The position numbers and the translations under genes are program-made. Under the pieces are notes generated by a model. It had not been told where the DNA came from and did no database searches. It saw only the letters and a program-made list of their open reading frames with translations. DNA of 64,000 bases from assembly GCF_011050415.1 (NCBI RefSeq), contig NZ_DRFS01000006.1:62001-126000 (forward strand), written 5' to 3'. Position 1 is the first letter of the stretch. Each line of letters begins with the position of its first letter. Below, in pieces: positions 37,499 through 48,567 of the stretch. The stretch is from Halomonas sp. GTDB lineage: Bacteria; Pseudomonadota; Gammaproteobacteria; Pseudomonadales; Halomonadaceae.

Positions 37499-39205
37499 CT
37501 ACTCCGCCTCGTGATCTGGCGGCACATCCAATAAGCGTAAGGCATTCCCCGTCACACTGGAAAAGACCGGTGCGGCTACAGCACCGCCGTAGAACTCACC
37601 TGCTTTTGGGTGATCAATCATTACGACGGTCACAATACGCGGATCAGAAATAGGGGCAATGCCGGCAAATACACTGCGGTAGGCATCGGTGGTATAACCT
37701 TGCAGCCCGGTTTTGCGTACCGTGCCCGTTTTACCGCCCACACGATAACCTTCAACCCGCGCACGACGCCCACCGGTATAAGCCGCCACCGACGTTTCTA
37801 AGACATTCAGCAAATCATTAGCCACGGTAGGTGAGATGGCAGGAATACCCATAGGCGGCTCTGAAAGGCGCAGCAATGAAGGCTGCAAACGCTCGCCGTT
37901 GTTGGCTATGGCGGTATAAGCACTTGCTATCTGAACCGCTGACGCTGACAAACCATAGCCATAAGAGAGGGCCGCGCGTTCACTACGCGACCAGCGTACA
38001 GGCGCAGGCAAGCTGCCCGTCGATTCACCCGGAAAACCGGTGCCTGGCGCCTGACCTAAACCCAATTGGTTATATTTTTCCCAAATCGCAGTATCGGTTA
38101 GCTGCAGTGCCAAGCGTGACATGCCGATATTTGAAGATTTCTCCAAAATACCGGCTAAATCCAACTGGCCATAATCACGGAAGTCGCGAATGGTAAACTG
38201 GTCTAACCGCATCCAGCCGGGTGAGGTATTGACCACTACATTGCGATCAACAACACCACTTTCCAGAATGGCGGCCATTGCCAGCGGCTTCATAACAGAA
38301 CCGGGCTCAAAAACATCAACCAGCGCCTGATTACGCAGCCCACGAGGGTCGAGCCCCGCACGATTATTAGGGTTATAGGAAGGTAAGTTGGCCATCGCCA
38401 ACACTTCCCCAGTGCGGGCATCCATCATTACCAGCACGCCACCATCGGCTTCATGCTCCGCCACTGCAGCCCGCAGCTCACGGTACGCCATATACTGAAT
38501 GCGCTGGTCGATAGCCAGGGTTAACTCGCCCCCAGGTTGGGCATCTCTGATCACACCGAGCTCACGCACCAAACGACCACGACGATCATTGATAACGCGA
38601 CGCTGACCCGGGTGCCCTGCCAAATAAGGCTGATAGGAGAGTTCCAAGCCTTCTTGACCAATATCATCCACATTGGTTACCCCCAACAATTGGGCGGCAA
38701 CTTCTCCAGCAGGGTAATAACGTTTGTATTCACGCTGAGGATAAACCCCTGGAGTACGTAAATTAAGAATCTGCTGCGCTGCGGCGGGTGTCATTTGGCG
38801 ACGCAGATACATAAACTCACGTTCGCTAAAGCGCGCTACCCGCGACTCAAAGTCATCCAGGGTCATTCCAAGCGCCTGGGCTAGCACAATACGTTGAATG
38901 GCATCGTCCGGTAACTCTTGTGGATTGGCCCATATAGTGACGACTGGCGTTGAAATCGCCAAAGGTTCGCCATTTCGGTCGGTGATCATGCCGCGGTGGG
39001 CTGGAATCGCTTCATGGCGCAAGGTACGAGCGTCACCCTGGCTTTGTAGAAAGGGGCGGTCAATGACCTGCAAAAGCGTGATGCGGCCTATTAAAATAGC
39101 CGACGCCAAACCAATGGCGAGCAGAATAAAGAAAAAACGACCACCGCCTAAGGGGGGTGCAATCGGCTGCTGACGAGAGGTGCCTCCTCGACGCTCACTC
39201 CTCAT
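37499..39205 (-). CDS. ftsI: Septal transpeptidase FtsI (PBP3)
   Basis: Class B penicillin-binding protein that cross-links septal peptidoglycan as partner of FtsW. The 568-residue protein has a basic cytoplasmic N-terminus, one membrane segment (about 24-44), a non-catalytic pedestal domain, and a transpeptidase domain with the SxxK motif in EPGSVMKPLA, SSN in EKSSNIG and KTG in GGKTGTV. The start overlaps the ftsL stop by 4 nt. Confidence 0.97.
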   Translation of the reverse strand: MRSERRGGTSRQQPIAPPLGGGRFFFILLAIGLASAILIGRITLLQVIDRPFLQSQGDARTLRHEAIPAHRGMITDRNGEPLAISTPVVTIWANPQELPDDAIQRIVLAQALGMTLDDFESRVARFSEREFMYLRRQMTPAAAQQILNLRTPGVYPQREYKRYYPAGEVAAQLLGVTNVDDIGQEGLELSYQPYLAGHPGQRRVINDRRGRLVRELGVIRDAQPGGELTLAIDQRIQYMAYRELRAAVAEHEADGGVLVMMDARTGEVLAMANLPSYNPNNRAGLDPRGLRNQALVDVFEPGSVMKPLAMAAILESGVVDRNVVVNTSPGWMRLDQFTIRDFRDYGQLDLAGILEKSSNIGMSRLALQLTDTAIWEKYNQLGLGQAPGTGFPGESTGSLPAPVRWSRSERAALSYGYGLSASAVQIASAYTAIANNGERLQPSLLRLSEPPMGIPAISPTVANDLLNVLETSVAAYTGGRRARVEGYRVGGKTGTVRKTGLQGYTTDAYRSVFAGIAPISDPRIVTVVMIDHPKAGEFYGGAVAAPVFSSVTGNALRLLDVPPDHEAE

Positions 39206-39537
39206 GGCCGAATCACCTCAACGTCATTAACATCGGGGATACGCATTCCCAGTCGCTCAGTGGCAATTTGCTCAATACGGGCGGGTGTTGCCCAAGCCCC
39301 CTCTTCCAGCAGCAACTGCCCCCACTCCGTTTGAAGCTGGTTCTCCTCTTGCTCTAACTGCTGTAGCTGCGCAAACTGAACCCGCGTCATATGTGTAGTG
39401 ATAACCACACCCAATCCAGAGGCCATACATAGCAAAAAGACGACGCTAATTACAATCGGCCAGGGACGAAGGCGGAGCTTAAACGGCCATTCGGTGCGTA
39501 GTGTGGTTGCCCACTGCTCAATCCGGTCCATGCTCAT
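39202..39537 (-). CDS. ftsL: Cell division protein FtsL
   Basis: Small bitopic protein that forms the FtsQBL complex. With ATG 39537 (GGAT 6 nt upstream) it has 111 residues: a short cytoplasmic part, one membrane segment (about 30-50) and a leucine/glutamine-rich coiled coil (QLQQLEQEENQLQTEWGQ) ending in the conserved region before ERLGM. A GTG at 39555 overlapping the rsmH stop is the alternative start. Identification rests mainly on position and architecture, since FtsL diverges fast. Confidence 0.9.
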   Translation of the reverse strand: MSMDRIEQWATTLRTEWPFKLRLRPWPIVISVVFLLCMASGLGVVITTHMTRVQFAQLQQLEQEENQLQTEWGQLLLEEGAWATPARIEQIATERLGMRIPDVNDVEVIRP

Positions 39538-39551
39538 GATGTCATCCGTGA

Positions 39552-40508
39552 TCACATACGTTTGCGAGCAGCTCGCATAACGGCACTACGTGCACGAGGG
39601 TTAGCATCGACTTCCTCATCGCTTGGACGCACTCCTTTGCTTATCGCTTCTAAGCGTCGATTCATTTGATCATCACGAATAGGCACTCCGCGGGGCAGGT
39701 CAGTGTCACCGCGCACATGGTGACGAATAAAGCGCTTCACACGTCGATCCTCTAGTGAATGAAAGCTAATGACCACCAGGTGGCCACCAGGAGCAAGCGC
39801 CTCAAGCGCTGCATCGAGCGCACGATCTAGCTGTTCAAGCTCGCCGTTGATAAAAATACGCAGGCCCTGAAACGCTTTCGTTGCCGGGTGACGGCCTTTC
39901 TCCCAGGCGGGATGGGCAACTTTAAGCACTTCAGCCAAATCCACCGTATGGGTGAACGGCTTTTCAACCCTACGGGACACCACAGCTCGCGCCAGACGCT
40001 TGGCGTAGCGCTCTTCGCCGTAAGTTTTAAACACATGTGCGATGTCTGATTCACTTGCCCGGGCCAAAAACTCGGCAGCACTTTGGCCCTGGGTAGGATC
40101 CATGCGCATATCCAGAGGCCCGTTACGCATAAAGCTGAAGCCCCGCTCAGGATCATCCAATTGAGGTGATGAAACACCGATATCCAGCAGCACGCCGGAA
40201 AGCTTTCCATAAAGCCCTTGCTCTTGGGCAAATTCTGCCAAATGGGCAAACTCACGCTGGGTAATCTGAAAGCGGTCATCCACTATTTCAGCGGCGGCGG
40301 CAATCGCCTGGGGATCGCGATCCATAGCGAGCAGCCGACCTGACTCATTAAGGCGATCTAATATCAAGCGTGAGTGACCGCCTCTTCCGAACGTGCCATC
40401 CAGATAGACACCATCAGCGTCATGGATCAAAGCATCAACTGCACCTTCCAGGAGTACGCTGGTATGGCGAAAGCGGTTAGCAACCTGTTCAGCGTCAGCA
40501 GAAGACAT
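39552..40508 (-). CDS. rsmH: 16S rRNA (cytosine(1402)-N4)-methyltransferase RsmH
   Basis: SAM-dependent enzyme that methylates N4 of C1402 in 16S rRNA; RsmI, also in this window, methylates the ribose of the same nucleotide. The 318-residue protein has [13 protein letters not shown], the SAM motif [10 protein letters not shown], and [18 protein letters not shown] 40508 is the normal start; the frame opens upstream at TTG 40538. The usual dcw leader gene mraZ is not present upstream; RNase P RNA lies there instead. Confidence 0.96.
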   Translation of the reverse strand: MSSADAEQVANRFRHTSVLLEGAVDALIHDADGVYLDGTFGRGGHSRLILDRLNESGRLLAMDRDPQAIAAAAEIVDDRFQITQREFAHLAEFAQEQGLYGKLSGVLLDIGVSSPQLDDPERGFSFMRNGPLDMRMDPTQGQSAAEFLARASESDIAHVFKTYGEERYAKRLARAVVSRRVEKPFTHTVDLAEVLKVAHPAWEKGRHPATKAFQGLRIFINGELEQLDRALDAALEALAPGGHLVVISFHSLEDRRVKRFIRHHVRGDTDLPRGVPIRDDQMNRRLEAISKGVRPSDEEVDANPRARSAVMRAARKRM

Positions 40509-40546
40509 TTTTTTCTCACACAAGAGTATAAAAGACAACGTTATAA

Positions 40547-40566
40547 AGGGCGTGCATGCACGCCCT
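40547..40566 (-). terminator. Terminator of the RNase P RNA gene
   Basis: A perfect 20-bp palindrome (AGGGCGTGCA and its complement) lies just past the 3' end of rnpB; on the rnpB strand it is followed by TTTATAA. It would also sit in the leader of rsmH if rnpB transcription reads through. Confidence 0.7.
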
Positions 40567-40576
40567 AAATGTGGAA

Positions 40577-40948
<372 letters not shown>

Positions 40949-40955
40949 GGCGGCA

Positions 40956-40984
40956 AGCATACCAGTGCCCTCGATTTGCCTCAA
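40956..40984 (-). promoter_or_regulatory. rnpB promoter
   Basis: On the minus strand TTGAGG (40984-40979) and TATGCT (40961-40956) are 17 nt apart, with TGG immediately before the -10 as an extended element. Start of transcription 7-8 nt downstream coincides with the predicted RNA 5' end at 40948. The -35 overlaps the stop codon of rsmI. Confidence 0.65.
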
Positions 40985-41838
40985 TGGTCGCCTTTCATTG
41001 CTTGCAAACGAGCGTACCAAGCCTGCTTACGCCCACCCAGCATTCGCGAGGCAATAGCGGCTCCCTGCTTTACGCCAACGCCTTCGGCCAATAGGGCTTC
41101 TAGCAACGCATCCGCTGAAATATCTTGATGCTCGCTCTGTGCCACAGGCGCAGCTCCAGTAACGATAACCACGAATTCACCGCGGGCCTGATTAGGGTCA
41201 GCGGCTAACTGTTCAAGCAAGGAGGCTGGTGTGCCGTGTAAAAAAGTTTCGAAGGTTTTGGTCAGTTCACGGGCCAACACCACATCTCGACCAGTCATTT
41301 GCTCCTGCAACGCTTCAAGCGTGTGCAGAATACGGTGAGGAGACTCGTAAAAGACCAGTGTCTCTTCGCGGGTTTTCCATGCTTCTAATGCCTGGCGGCG
41401 AGCACCAGGTTTAGCGGGTAAAAACCCACCAAATACAAAACGATCTGTTGGTAATCCTGCTCCTGATAGCGCAGTAATTAGCGCACAGGGGCCCGGAATG
41501 GGTATTATATTGCGGTTTCGCGCGCGCAGCTCACGCACCAAAACAAATCCAGGATCACTAATCAACGGTGTTCCTGCGTCGCTGATCAAGGCAATATCTT
41601 CTCCTGCAGCGAGATAACCATCCAGGGTGTCTACTCGACGAGCTTCATTGTGATCATGCAGCGAAATCATGGGCTTATTAAGCCCTAAATGTGCCAACAG
41701 CCGCCCGCTATGACGCGTATCTTCAGCTGCGATGCGGGTCACTTGCCCTAATACCCGAGCGGCACGCGAGGATAAGTCGTCCAAATTCCCAATTGGCGTG
41801 GCAACCACGTACAATGTGCCCGGATTATCATCTGTCAT
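40981..41838 (-). CDS. rsmI: 16S rRNA (cytidine(1402)-2'-O)-methyltransferase RsmI
   Basis: Methylates the 2'-O of C1402 in 16S rRNA. The 285-residue protein has the tetrapyrrole-methylase-type fold motifs LYVVATPIGNLDDLS, AEDTRHSGRLL, LISDAGTPLISDPG and IPIPGPCALI. It is divergent from lpoA, the same arrangement as E. coli rsmI (yraL)/lpoA (yraM). Confidence 0.96.
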   Translation of the reverse strand: MTDDNPGTLYVVATPIGNLDDLSSRAARVLGQVTRIAAEDTRHSGRLLAHLGLNKPMISLHDHNEARRVDTLDGYLAAGEDIALISDAGTPLISDPGFVLVRELRARNRNIIPIPGPCALITALSGAGLPTDRFVFGGFLPAKPGARRQALEAWKTREETLVFYESPHRILHTLEALQEQMTGRDVVLARELTKTFETFLHGTPASLLEQLAADPNQARGEFVVIVTGAAPVAQSEHQDISADALLEALLAEGVGVKQGAAIASRMLGGRKQAWYARLQAMKGDH

Positions 41839-41953
41839 TTATGACTCTCAATTCGTTGAAGGCTTGCCCTGCCGGTACGCTATGCTTGTGCAGAGACCTA
41901 TTTCAATCGCTGGCAAGCAGCGACAGCGCAAATGGAAACTTAAGGAAGGATAC

Positions 41954-43442
41954 ATGAAACAGTCATTACGTGGCTTTCTCGCCGCTGCTCTAGTGGCACT
42001 TCTGGTTGCTGGCTGTGCGATGCAACCACCAGGCGTTGTCGACCGGGCACCTGATGAAGACCCAGGTCGGCTATTAAGCCAGGCTGAACAGCAAGCCCCC
42101 GAGCAAGCCGCCAAAACGCGCCTGGAAGCGGCCAACATTATGGCCCGCCAGGGTGAGCGCGATAACGCCTTTGAAACAGCTGGCGCTATCGATGAAAGCT
42201 TGCTGTCAGAAGCGGATCGCGTACGTTGGGCGCTGCTTTTCTCCGAACTTGGCCGCGCCCTAAATGAGCCGCGTGCTGTATTACGTGCCACCCAGGTACT
42301 GGGTGACGAGCTACCGATGCAGGCTAATCAGCAAGAAACGCTAGAGGAACGGCAGCGTTGGGCTCGCGAAGTGCTTGACCAACCCAGTGCGGTAAGCGTG
42401 GCCCTACCTGAGCTTGAAGGACAAGACATTCGTCGCATTGTCGTTGCACTACCTGAATCAGGTCCGCTTAGCAGCGTTGCCAATGCCATTGCTACTGCCA
42501 TGCGCCAGCATCACGACATTAAAGGCGACAATGTTGAGCTAAGCTTCCTGGACGCATCACGCTACTCGCTAGACGAGCTTTACGACCGCGCTCAACAAAT
42601 GAACGCTCAGCTAATTATTGGACCACTCGACAAAGACCAAGTTACCCAGTTAGAAGAGCGCGACAGCGTGCCCTTGCCTACGCTTGCGCTTAACTACGGC
42701 AATAATGACAGCAACCAAGCCCAGCGCCTTTTCCAGTACGGCCTGTCAGCGGAAGATGAAGCACGCCAGGCCGCACGGCGCGCATGGCAGGACGGCCACC
42801 GCCAAATGTCAATGATGGTACCGGACAATGGCTGGGGTCGCAGGGTTGGGGAAGCGTTCTGGAATGAGTGGCAGGGCCAGGGTGGCGAAATCACCAATGC
42901 CGTGCGTTACAACCCAGAAAGCTCGGTATCTAATGCCGTTCAAACGGCGCTTAACGTCAGCGGCGAGCGCGCACGCTTAGGCAATATCGACGCCCTCTTC
43001 CTGCTTGCTTTGCCAGAATATGCGCGCCAAGTGCCGCCAACGATGGACTACTACTACGCTCCCAATTTACCGATCTATGCCACATCGCATTTATATGAAG
43101 GACGCCAACAGACTCGCCTTGACCAAGATCTCAACGACGTTATGTTTATGGATATTCCATGGCAGATCCCGGATGCTGCAGTAGGTGGTGAAGAAGCCCT
43201 GCCCTTTGCATCCAGTTATCGTAGCTTACGTGACGAGTCCGATGCCTCCATGTTCCGCTTAATGGCCATGGGCGTTGACGCTTACGAGCTGGCCATTCGC
43301 CTTTCCAATCTTGCCGACCTGGAAGGTCTGAGTGGCAGCACGGGTATGCTATCGCTGAGAGACGATGGGCGTATCTATCGTGAACTACCTTGGGCGAGAT
43401 TCCAGAACGGGTCTCCCTCACCCATTTTAGGGCGTAGCCTGG

Positions 43443-43459
<17 letters not shown>
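41954..43459 (+). CDS. lpoA: Penicillin-binding protein activator LpoA
   Basis: Outer-membrane lipoprotein that activates PBP1A from the periplasmic side. The 501-residue precursor starts with a lipoprotein signal peptide; lipobox LVAGC makes Cys21 the lipidated residue. An N-terminal helical repeat region (about 40-140) precedes a periplasmic-binding-protein-like domain (about 160-500). AGGAAGGA lies before ATG 41954; the frame is open upstream only as overlap with the divergent rsmI. The assignment rests on architecture and the lpoA-yraN-diaA-dolP order known from E. coli. Confidence 0.92.
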
Positions 43460-44434
<975 letters not shown>

Positions 44435-44488
44435 GCTTTGCCGCCTAACTCATACCCTTCCAATGATTAACACCACGGAGTTATACCG

Positions 44489-45061
44489 ATGACCCAGCGC
44501 TTCTCTTCTTATGGCTTAATGGCCGCAACCCTTTGCGCGGCGCTGTTGCTAGGCGGGTGTGCAAATAATTCGGCGTCCAACCAGTCTAACTACGCTCAGC
44601 GTAGTGATGATGTGCAAGCTGTCGATACGACCATTGAGCGCGAAGTCGAACGCGCACTGGATCGTGCCGATGCCCGCCTTGGTGACGCACGCATTCGGGC
44701 AAATAGCTTCAATGGTGTTGTATTGCTGGTAGGTCAAGTACCTAGCGAAGAGCTTCGCGTACGGGCAGGCGAAGTGGCCAGCAACTTACGCGGCGTGAAT
44801 GAAGTGCATAACGAGCTGACCGTTGCTGCCCGACTTCCCGCTAGCCAACGGCTCACCGACACTTGGCTAACAACCAATGTTGTCAGCCACCTAGCTACCA
44901 ATGACTCCATCGACTCCTCAAAAATAAAAGTCACCACTGAAAACGCCAGCGTTTACCTGATGGGCATTGTCACTCGCGCAGAGTCTGATCGCATCGTAAA
45001 TGCAGCCTCTGCTGTTGGCGGCGTGCAGCGTATCGTTAAGGTATTTGAGTACCTAGATTAA
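44489..45061 (+). CDS. dolP: BON-domain outer-membrane lipoprotein DolP
   Basis: A 190-residue lipoprotein precursor: signal peptide with lipobox LLGGC (Cys24 lipidated), then two BON domains (about 50-115 and 125-190). It corresponds to E. coli YraP/DolP, which supports outer-membrane integrity and BAM function and binds anionic phospholipid. It ends the lpoA-yraN-diaA-dolP run and is followed by a strong terminator. Confidence 0.92.
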   Translation: MTQRFSSYGLMAATLCAALLLGGCANNSASNQSNYAQRSDDVQAVDTTIEREVERALDRADARLGDARIRANSFNGVVLLVGQVPSEELRVRAGEVASNLRGVNEVHNELTVAARLPASQRLTDTWLTTNVVSHLATNDSIDSSKIKVTTENASVYLMGIVTRAESDRIVNAASAVGGVQRIVKVFEYLD

Positions 45062-45100
45062 GCAGGCGAATTAAACACTTTATAAGCGCACTCAAGAAAA

Positions 45101-45131
45101 AAACCTCGCCCAGGAAATGGGCGAGGTTTTT
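45101..45131. terminator. Bidirectional terminator between dolP and sspB
   Basis: AAACCTCGCCCA (45101-45112) pairs with TGGGCGAGGTTT (45119-45130) around a short loop, with A-rich sequence before and T after the stem, so both converging genes can use it. Confidence 0.9.
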
Positions 45132-45155
45132 GATTTAACAACAGCGTGACAGCGA

Positions 45156-45701
45156 TTACTTAACGACTCGTAGTGTCGGCTTTTTCTTTGGCTTAGTGTC
45201 TTTTTTCGAGGATACCGATGCATCATCAGAATCATCACTTTTCGCAGCAACAGGTTCCGTAATGGAAAGCTCCGGCTTGGATGAGGACTTATTTTTGGCA
45301 GAAGACTTCGAATTAGTTAAAGACTCTGACTGATCTAAGTCATGCGCGTCATCCTCAACATCACCAAACGATTCAGAGGCTTCACTCAAATCAGGCTCAT
45401 GGCCAAATACCATTCCCGCGCCGTTCTCCTTGGCATAAATTGCAATCAAGGCCTGTGTAGGAATCATAACTTGCATAGGCTGACCGCCAAAGCGCGCATT
45501 GAAACCTATCGCCTGGTTCTCCATAAAAAGATCGCGCACAGCAGTAGGTGCCGCGTTCAATACAATCTGGCCATTTTGAACAAACTGACGAGGCACCTCT
45601 ACACCAGGCAGAGTTGCATCGACCACAAAATAAGGGGTTAGCTCATTGTCTAGTAGCCACTCATAGAGTGCTCGGGCGAGATAGGGGCGACTCGATTTCA
45701 T
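45156..45701 (-). CDS. sspB: ClpXP specificity-enhancing factor SspB
   Basis: Adaptor that delivers ssrA-tagged peptides to ClpXP. The 181-residue protein has the conserved N-terminal domain (SSRPYLARALYEWLLDNEL, NAAPTAVRDL, FNARFGG), a long Ser/Lys/Asp-rich linker and the C-terminal LRVVK tail that docks to the ClpX N-domain. AGGAGGAGGG precedes the ATG. It follows sspA after 63 bp, as in E. coli. Confidence 0.96.
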   Translation of the reverse strand: MKSSRPYLARALYEWLLDNELTPYFVVDATLPGVEVPRQFVQNGQIVLNAAPTAVRDLFMENQAIGFNARFGGQPMQVMIPTQALIAIYAKENGAGMVFGHEPDLSEASESFGDVEDDAHDLDQSESLTNSKSSAKNKSSSKPELSITEPVAAKSDDSDDASVSSKKDTKPKKKPTLRVVK

Positions 45702-45727
45702 CTAGACTCCCTCCTCCTAACAAGTAA

Positions 45728-45756
45728 AGCCCCTTCCTTAACAAAGCAAAGGGGCC
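45728..45756 (-). terminator. Hairpin between sspA and sspB
   Basis: On the gene strand GCCCCTT and AAGGGGC form a 7-bp stem with a 13-base loop followed by TTTAC. The T-tract is short, so it may act as a weak attenuator that lowers sspB relative to sspA. Confidence 0.4.
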
Positions 45757-45764
45757 GAATGAAT

Positions 45765-46391
45765 TCAAGCGCGCATCTCTTTTTCACGCTCACTCAAAGA
45801 TGCCTTAAATGCTTCACGCTCGAATACACGTGACATATAACTTAATAGCGGCTTAACCTGCTTTTCCGGCAGCTCAATATTAAGGTCAGGCAAACGCCAC
45901 AGTACTGGCGCTAAGCAGCAGTCCACCAGCGTAAACTCTTCGCTCATGAAGTAAGGCATATCTTCAAAAATTGGCGATATACCAATCAGGCTTTCACGCA
46001 ACTCTTTACGCGCCTTATCCGCTTCTTTCTTTCCACCGCTGCGAATCTGATCAACCATTGGGCACCACTCACGCTCAATGCGGTGCATCCATAAGCGGCT
46101 TTGTGCACGCGCCACTGGATAAACAGGCAATAGCGGAGGATGCGGGAAACGCTCATCCAAGTACTCCATCATGACCTTGGATTCGTATAGCACCAGATCA
46201 CGATCTAACAGTGTTGGCACACTGTTGTACGGGTTGAGGTCTGCCAGCTCTTCAGGCGGCTTCTCGTCGAGAACATCAACGATATCAACAGCCACCCCCT
46301 TTTCGGCCAGCACAATGCGCACACGATGACTGAAATGATCATCACTACCTGAGTAAAAGATCATCGACGACCGCTTGGCCACAACACCCAT
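45765..46391 (-). CDS. sspA: Stringent starvation protein A
   Basis: RNA polymerase-associated protein of glutathione-S-transferase fold, without GST activity in E. coli, where it mediates acid tolerance and represses H-NS in stationary phase. The 208-residue protein shows the thioredoxin-like N-terminal domain ([19 protein letters not shown]) and the [13 protein letters not shown] segment, then a helical GST C-domain. ATG 46391 has GAGG 8 nt upstream; an internal ATG nine residues on is the alternative. Confidence 0.95.
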   Translation of the reverse strand: MGVVAKRSSMIFYSGSDDHFSHRVRIVLAEKGVAVDIVDVLDEKPPEELADLNPYNSVPTLLDRDLVLYESKVMMEYLDERFPHPPLLPVYPVARAQSRLWMHRIEREWCPMVDQIRSGGKKEADKARKELRESLIGISPIFEDMPYFMSEEFTLVDCCLAPVLWRLPDLNIELPEKQVKPLLSYMSRVFEREAFKASLSEREKEMRA

Positions 46392-46492
46392 GAAAGCATC
46401 CTCGCATCAAAACAATCTTGAATAATAACACGCCAGCCCTATCTTAGGGGAAGCCAGCTAGCGTTGCTTTATTGTCATACCAACAAACAAAA

Positions 46493-46516
46493 GGCGCACG
46501 GCTTACACCGTGCGCC
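46493..46516 (-). terminator. Terminator of petABC
   Basis: GGCGCACGG (46493-46501) pairs with CCGTGCGCC (46508-46516); on the gene strand the stem is followed by TTTTGTTTG. It lies 25 bp after the petC stop. Confidence 0.85.
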
Positions 46517-46540
46517 CCACTGATCATCAGTTATTGCTAA

Positions 46541-47308
46541 TTAGTGGATGTCTCGCCAGTACTCACGCTTGAGCAGGTAAGCAATCACACCAAATATAAA
46601 GATAAAGATCAGCACCTTAGGAGCCAAAGCCTGCGCCTGTAGCTTAGAGGGCTCACCAACGTAGGCTAGGAAGTTGGTCAAATCATAGACCGCTTCCTCA
46701 AACTCAGCTGGTTCCAGCTCTCCAGGCTCTGTTACTTGGAGCACCTCACAAGACTGATACATACCAGACAGAGAGTCTGGCTCTTGGCCTGGCACCGGAC
46801 GATCTGTCTCAGAGCAGACAAGCTCTTGCACACCCTGCAACGGCTCGAGCACATTAGGCATAGCCACTAAATCAAATACAGTGTTGTTTACGCCGGTAGG
46901 CCGAGTGGGATCGCGATAGAAGCCGAGCAGATACGAGTAAATCCAGTCGGTTCCGCGCAAACGCCCTATCAGCGTTAAATCTGGCGGAGCTGCGCCAAAC
47001 CAACCTTCTGCGTCACCACTGTCCATAGCGATATGCATCTGATCGTTATAAGCCAAGTCTGATGAGAAAATAATATTTTCCTCAATCAAGTCCTGAGGTA
47101 TCCCCAGGTCTTCAGCCGCTCGCGCAAAACGCTGATGCTCCAATGAGTGGCAGCCCATGCAGTAATTGACATACAGCTTCATGCCATTTTGCAGCGAGGC
47201 TTGATCGTGCAGATCGGGACTCATTGAGTGAGGCACGCTTGCCGCTGGCGCAGCCAACGCCGTTACGGGCACTATCGCGAAAAGTAGTGCTAATAGATGC
47301 TTTTTCAT
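46541..47308 (-). CDS. petC: Cytochrome c1 of the bc1 complex
   Basis: Membrane-anchored periplasmic cytochrome that accepts electrons from the Rieske protein. The 255-residue precursor has a cleavable signal peptide (to about Ala20-Ala23), the haem-binding motif CMGCH at 50-54, a likely axial Met in AMPNVLEP, and a C-terminal membrane anchor (about 228-246). Its start overlaps the petB stop by one base. Confidence 0.96.
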   Translation of the reverse strand: MKKHLLALLFAIVPVTALAAPAASVPHSMSPDLHDQASLQNGMKLYVNYCMGCHSLEHQRFARAAEDLGIPQDLIEENIIFSSDLAYNDQMHIAMDSGDAEGWFGAAPPDLTLIGRLRGTDWIYSYLLGFYRDPTRPTGVNNTVFDLVAMPNVLEPLQGVQELVCSETDRPVPGQEPDSLSGMYQSCEVLQVTEPGELEPAEFEEAVYDLTNFLAYVGEPSKLQAQALAPKVLIFIFIFGVIAYLLKREYWRDIH

Positions 47309-48567
47309 TAGCCAGTCACCCTTTCCGGAACGGGTTTAGTCTTCTCAAGCTTGGTGTAGATCGGCATCAAGACGAAGAAGGCGAAGTAAATAACGGTGCA
47401 CACCTGCGCCAGAATGGTTCGCCCTTCGGTTGATGGCAGTACACCTAAAACACCCAGAATGACGAAGCTAATGGCAAACAGCGCCAGCATAACCCTCGAC
47501 ATCCAACCCTTATAACGCATAGAGCGCACCGGGCTACGATCCAGCCAGGGCAGAACAAACAATATTGCTATCGCCGCGCCCATAAATACAACCCCCAGGA
47601 ACTTAGCGTCTAAGCCAAAGACCGAGAAAGTAATCGCGCGCAGAATGGCGTAGAAAGGCGTCATATACCAAACGGGGGCAATATGATCAGGCGTTACCAT
47701 TGGGTTGGCTGGCTCAAAGTTGGGCCGCTCAATGAAGTAACCACCACCTTCTGGGAAGTAGAATACGACAACGCAGAAAACGAACAGGAACACTGCCACG
47801 CCGACAAGGTCTTTAACCGTGTAGTACGGATGGAAGGGAATACCGTCTAACGGCTTACCTGTCTCATCTTTCTTCTCTTTAATATCAATGCCATCAGGGT
47901 TATTGGAACCCACTTCATGAAGGGCAATGATATGCAGCACGACAAGCGCCAAGATAACGATTGGCAAGGCGACCACATGCAATGCAAAGAAACGGTTAAG
48001 GGTGATACCGGAAATCAGGTAGTCGCCCCGTACCCACTGCGCCAAATCAGGACCAATACCGGGAATAGCCGAGAACAGCGAGATAATAACCTGCGCGCCC
48101 CAGTAGGACATTTGTCCCCATGGCAGCAGGTAGCCCATAAAGGCCTCTGCCATCAGCACCAAATAAATAGTCATGCCAAAAACCCACACTAACTCACGAG
48201 GGGCTTTGTAAGAACCATATAAAAGGCCACGGAACATGTGCAGATAAACAACAAGGAAGAAGGCAGAGGCACCGGTGGTGTGCATGTAGCGAATCAGCCA
48301 GCCCCACTCCACGTCGCGCATAATATACTCGACGGAATTAAAAGCACCCTCAGCAGAAGGGTTGAAGCTCATGGTCAACCAAACCCCGGTCAAGATTTGG
48401 TTGACGAGTGCCAGAAGCGCTAGCGAGCCAAAAAAGTACCAAAAGTTAAAGTTCTTCGGTGCATAATATTTGGAAAGATGCTCTTGCCACATCTGCGTTG
48501 CGGGAAAACGGTCGTCTACCCAGCGCATGACGCCCTTTTCCGCCTTGGCTTTATTCGGATTACCCAT
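47308..48567 (-). CDS. petB: Cytochrome b of the bc1 complex
   Basis: Polytopic inner-membrane subunit carrying two b haems and the quinol oxidation and reduction sites. At 419 residues it covers the full cytochrome b (N and C parts in one chain). GASAFFLVVYLHMFRG and FALHVVALPIVILALVVLHI contain the haem-ligating histidines, and the PEWY-like Qo motif appears as APVWYMTPFYAIL. It lies between petA and petC with one-base overlaps on both sides. Confidence 0.96.
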   Translation of the reverse strand: MGNPNKAKAEKGVMRWVDDRFPATQMWQEHLSKYYAPKNFNFWYFFGSLALLALVNQILTGVWLTMSFNPSAEGAFNSVEYIMRDVEWGWLIRYMHTTGASAFFLVVYLHMFRGLLYGSYKAPRELVWVFGMTIYLVLMAEAFMGYLLPWGQMSYWGAQVIISLFSAIPGIGPDLAQWVRGDYLISGITLNRFFALHVVALPIVILALVVLHIIALHEVGSNNPDGIDIKEKKDETGKPLDGIPFHPYYTVKDLVGVAVFLFVFCVVVFYFPEGGGYFIERPNFEPANPMVTPDHIAPVWYMTPFYAILRAITFSVFGLDAKFLGVVFMGAAIAILFVLPWLDRSPVRSMRYKGWMSRVMLALFAISFVILGVLGVLPSTEGRTILAQVCTVIYFAFFVLMPIYTKLEKTKPVPERVTG

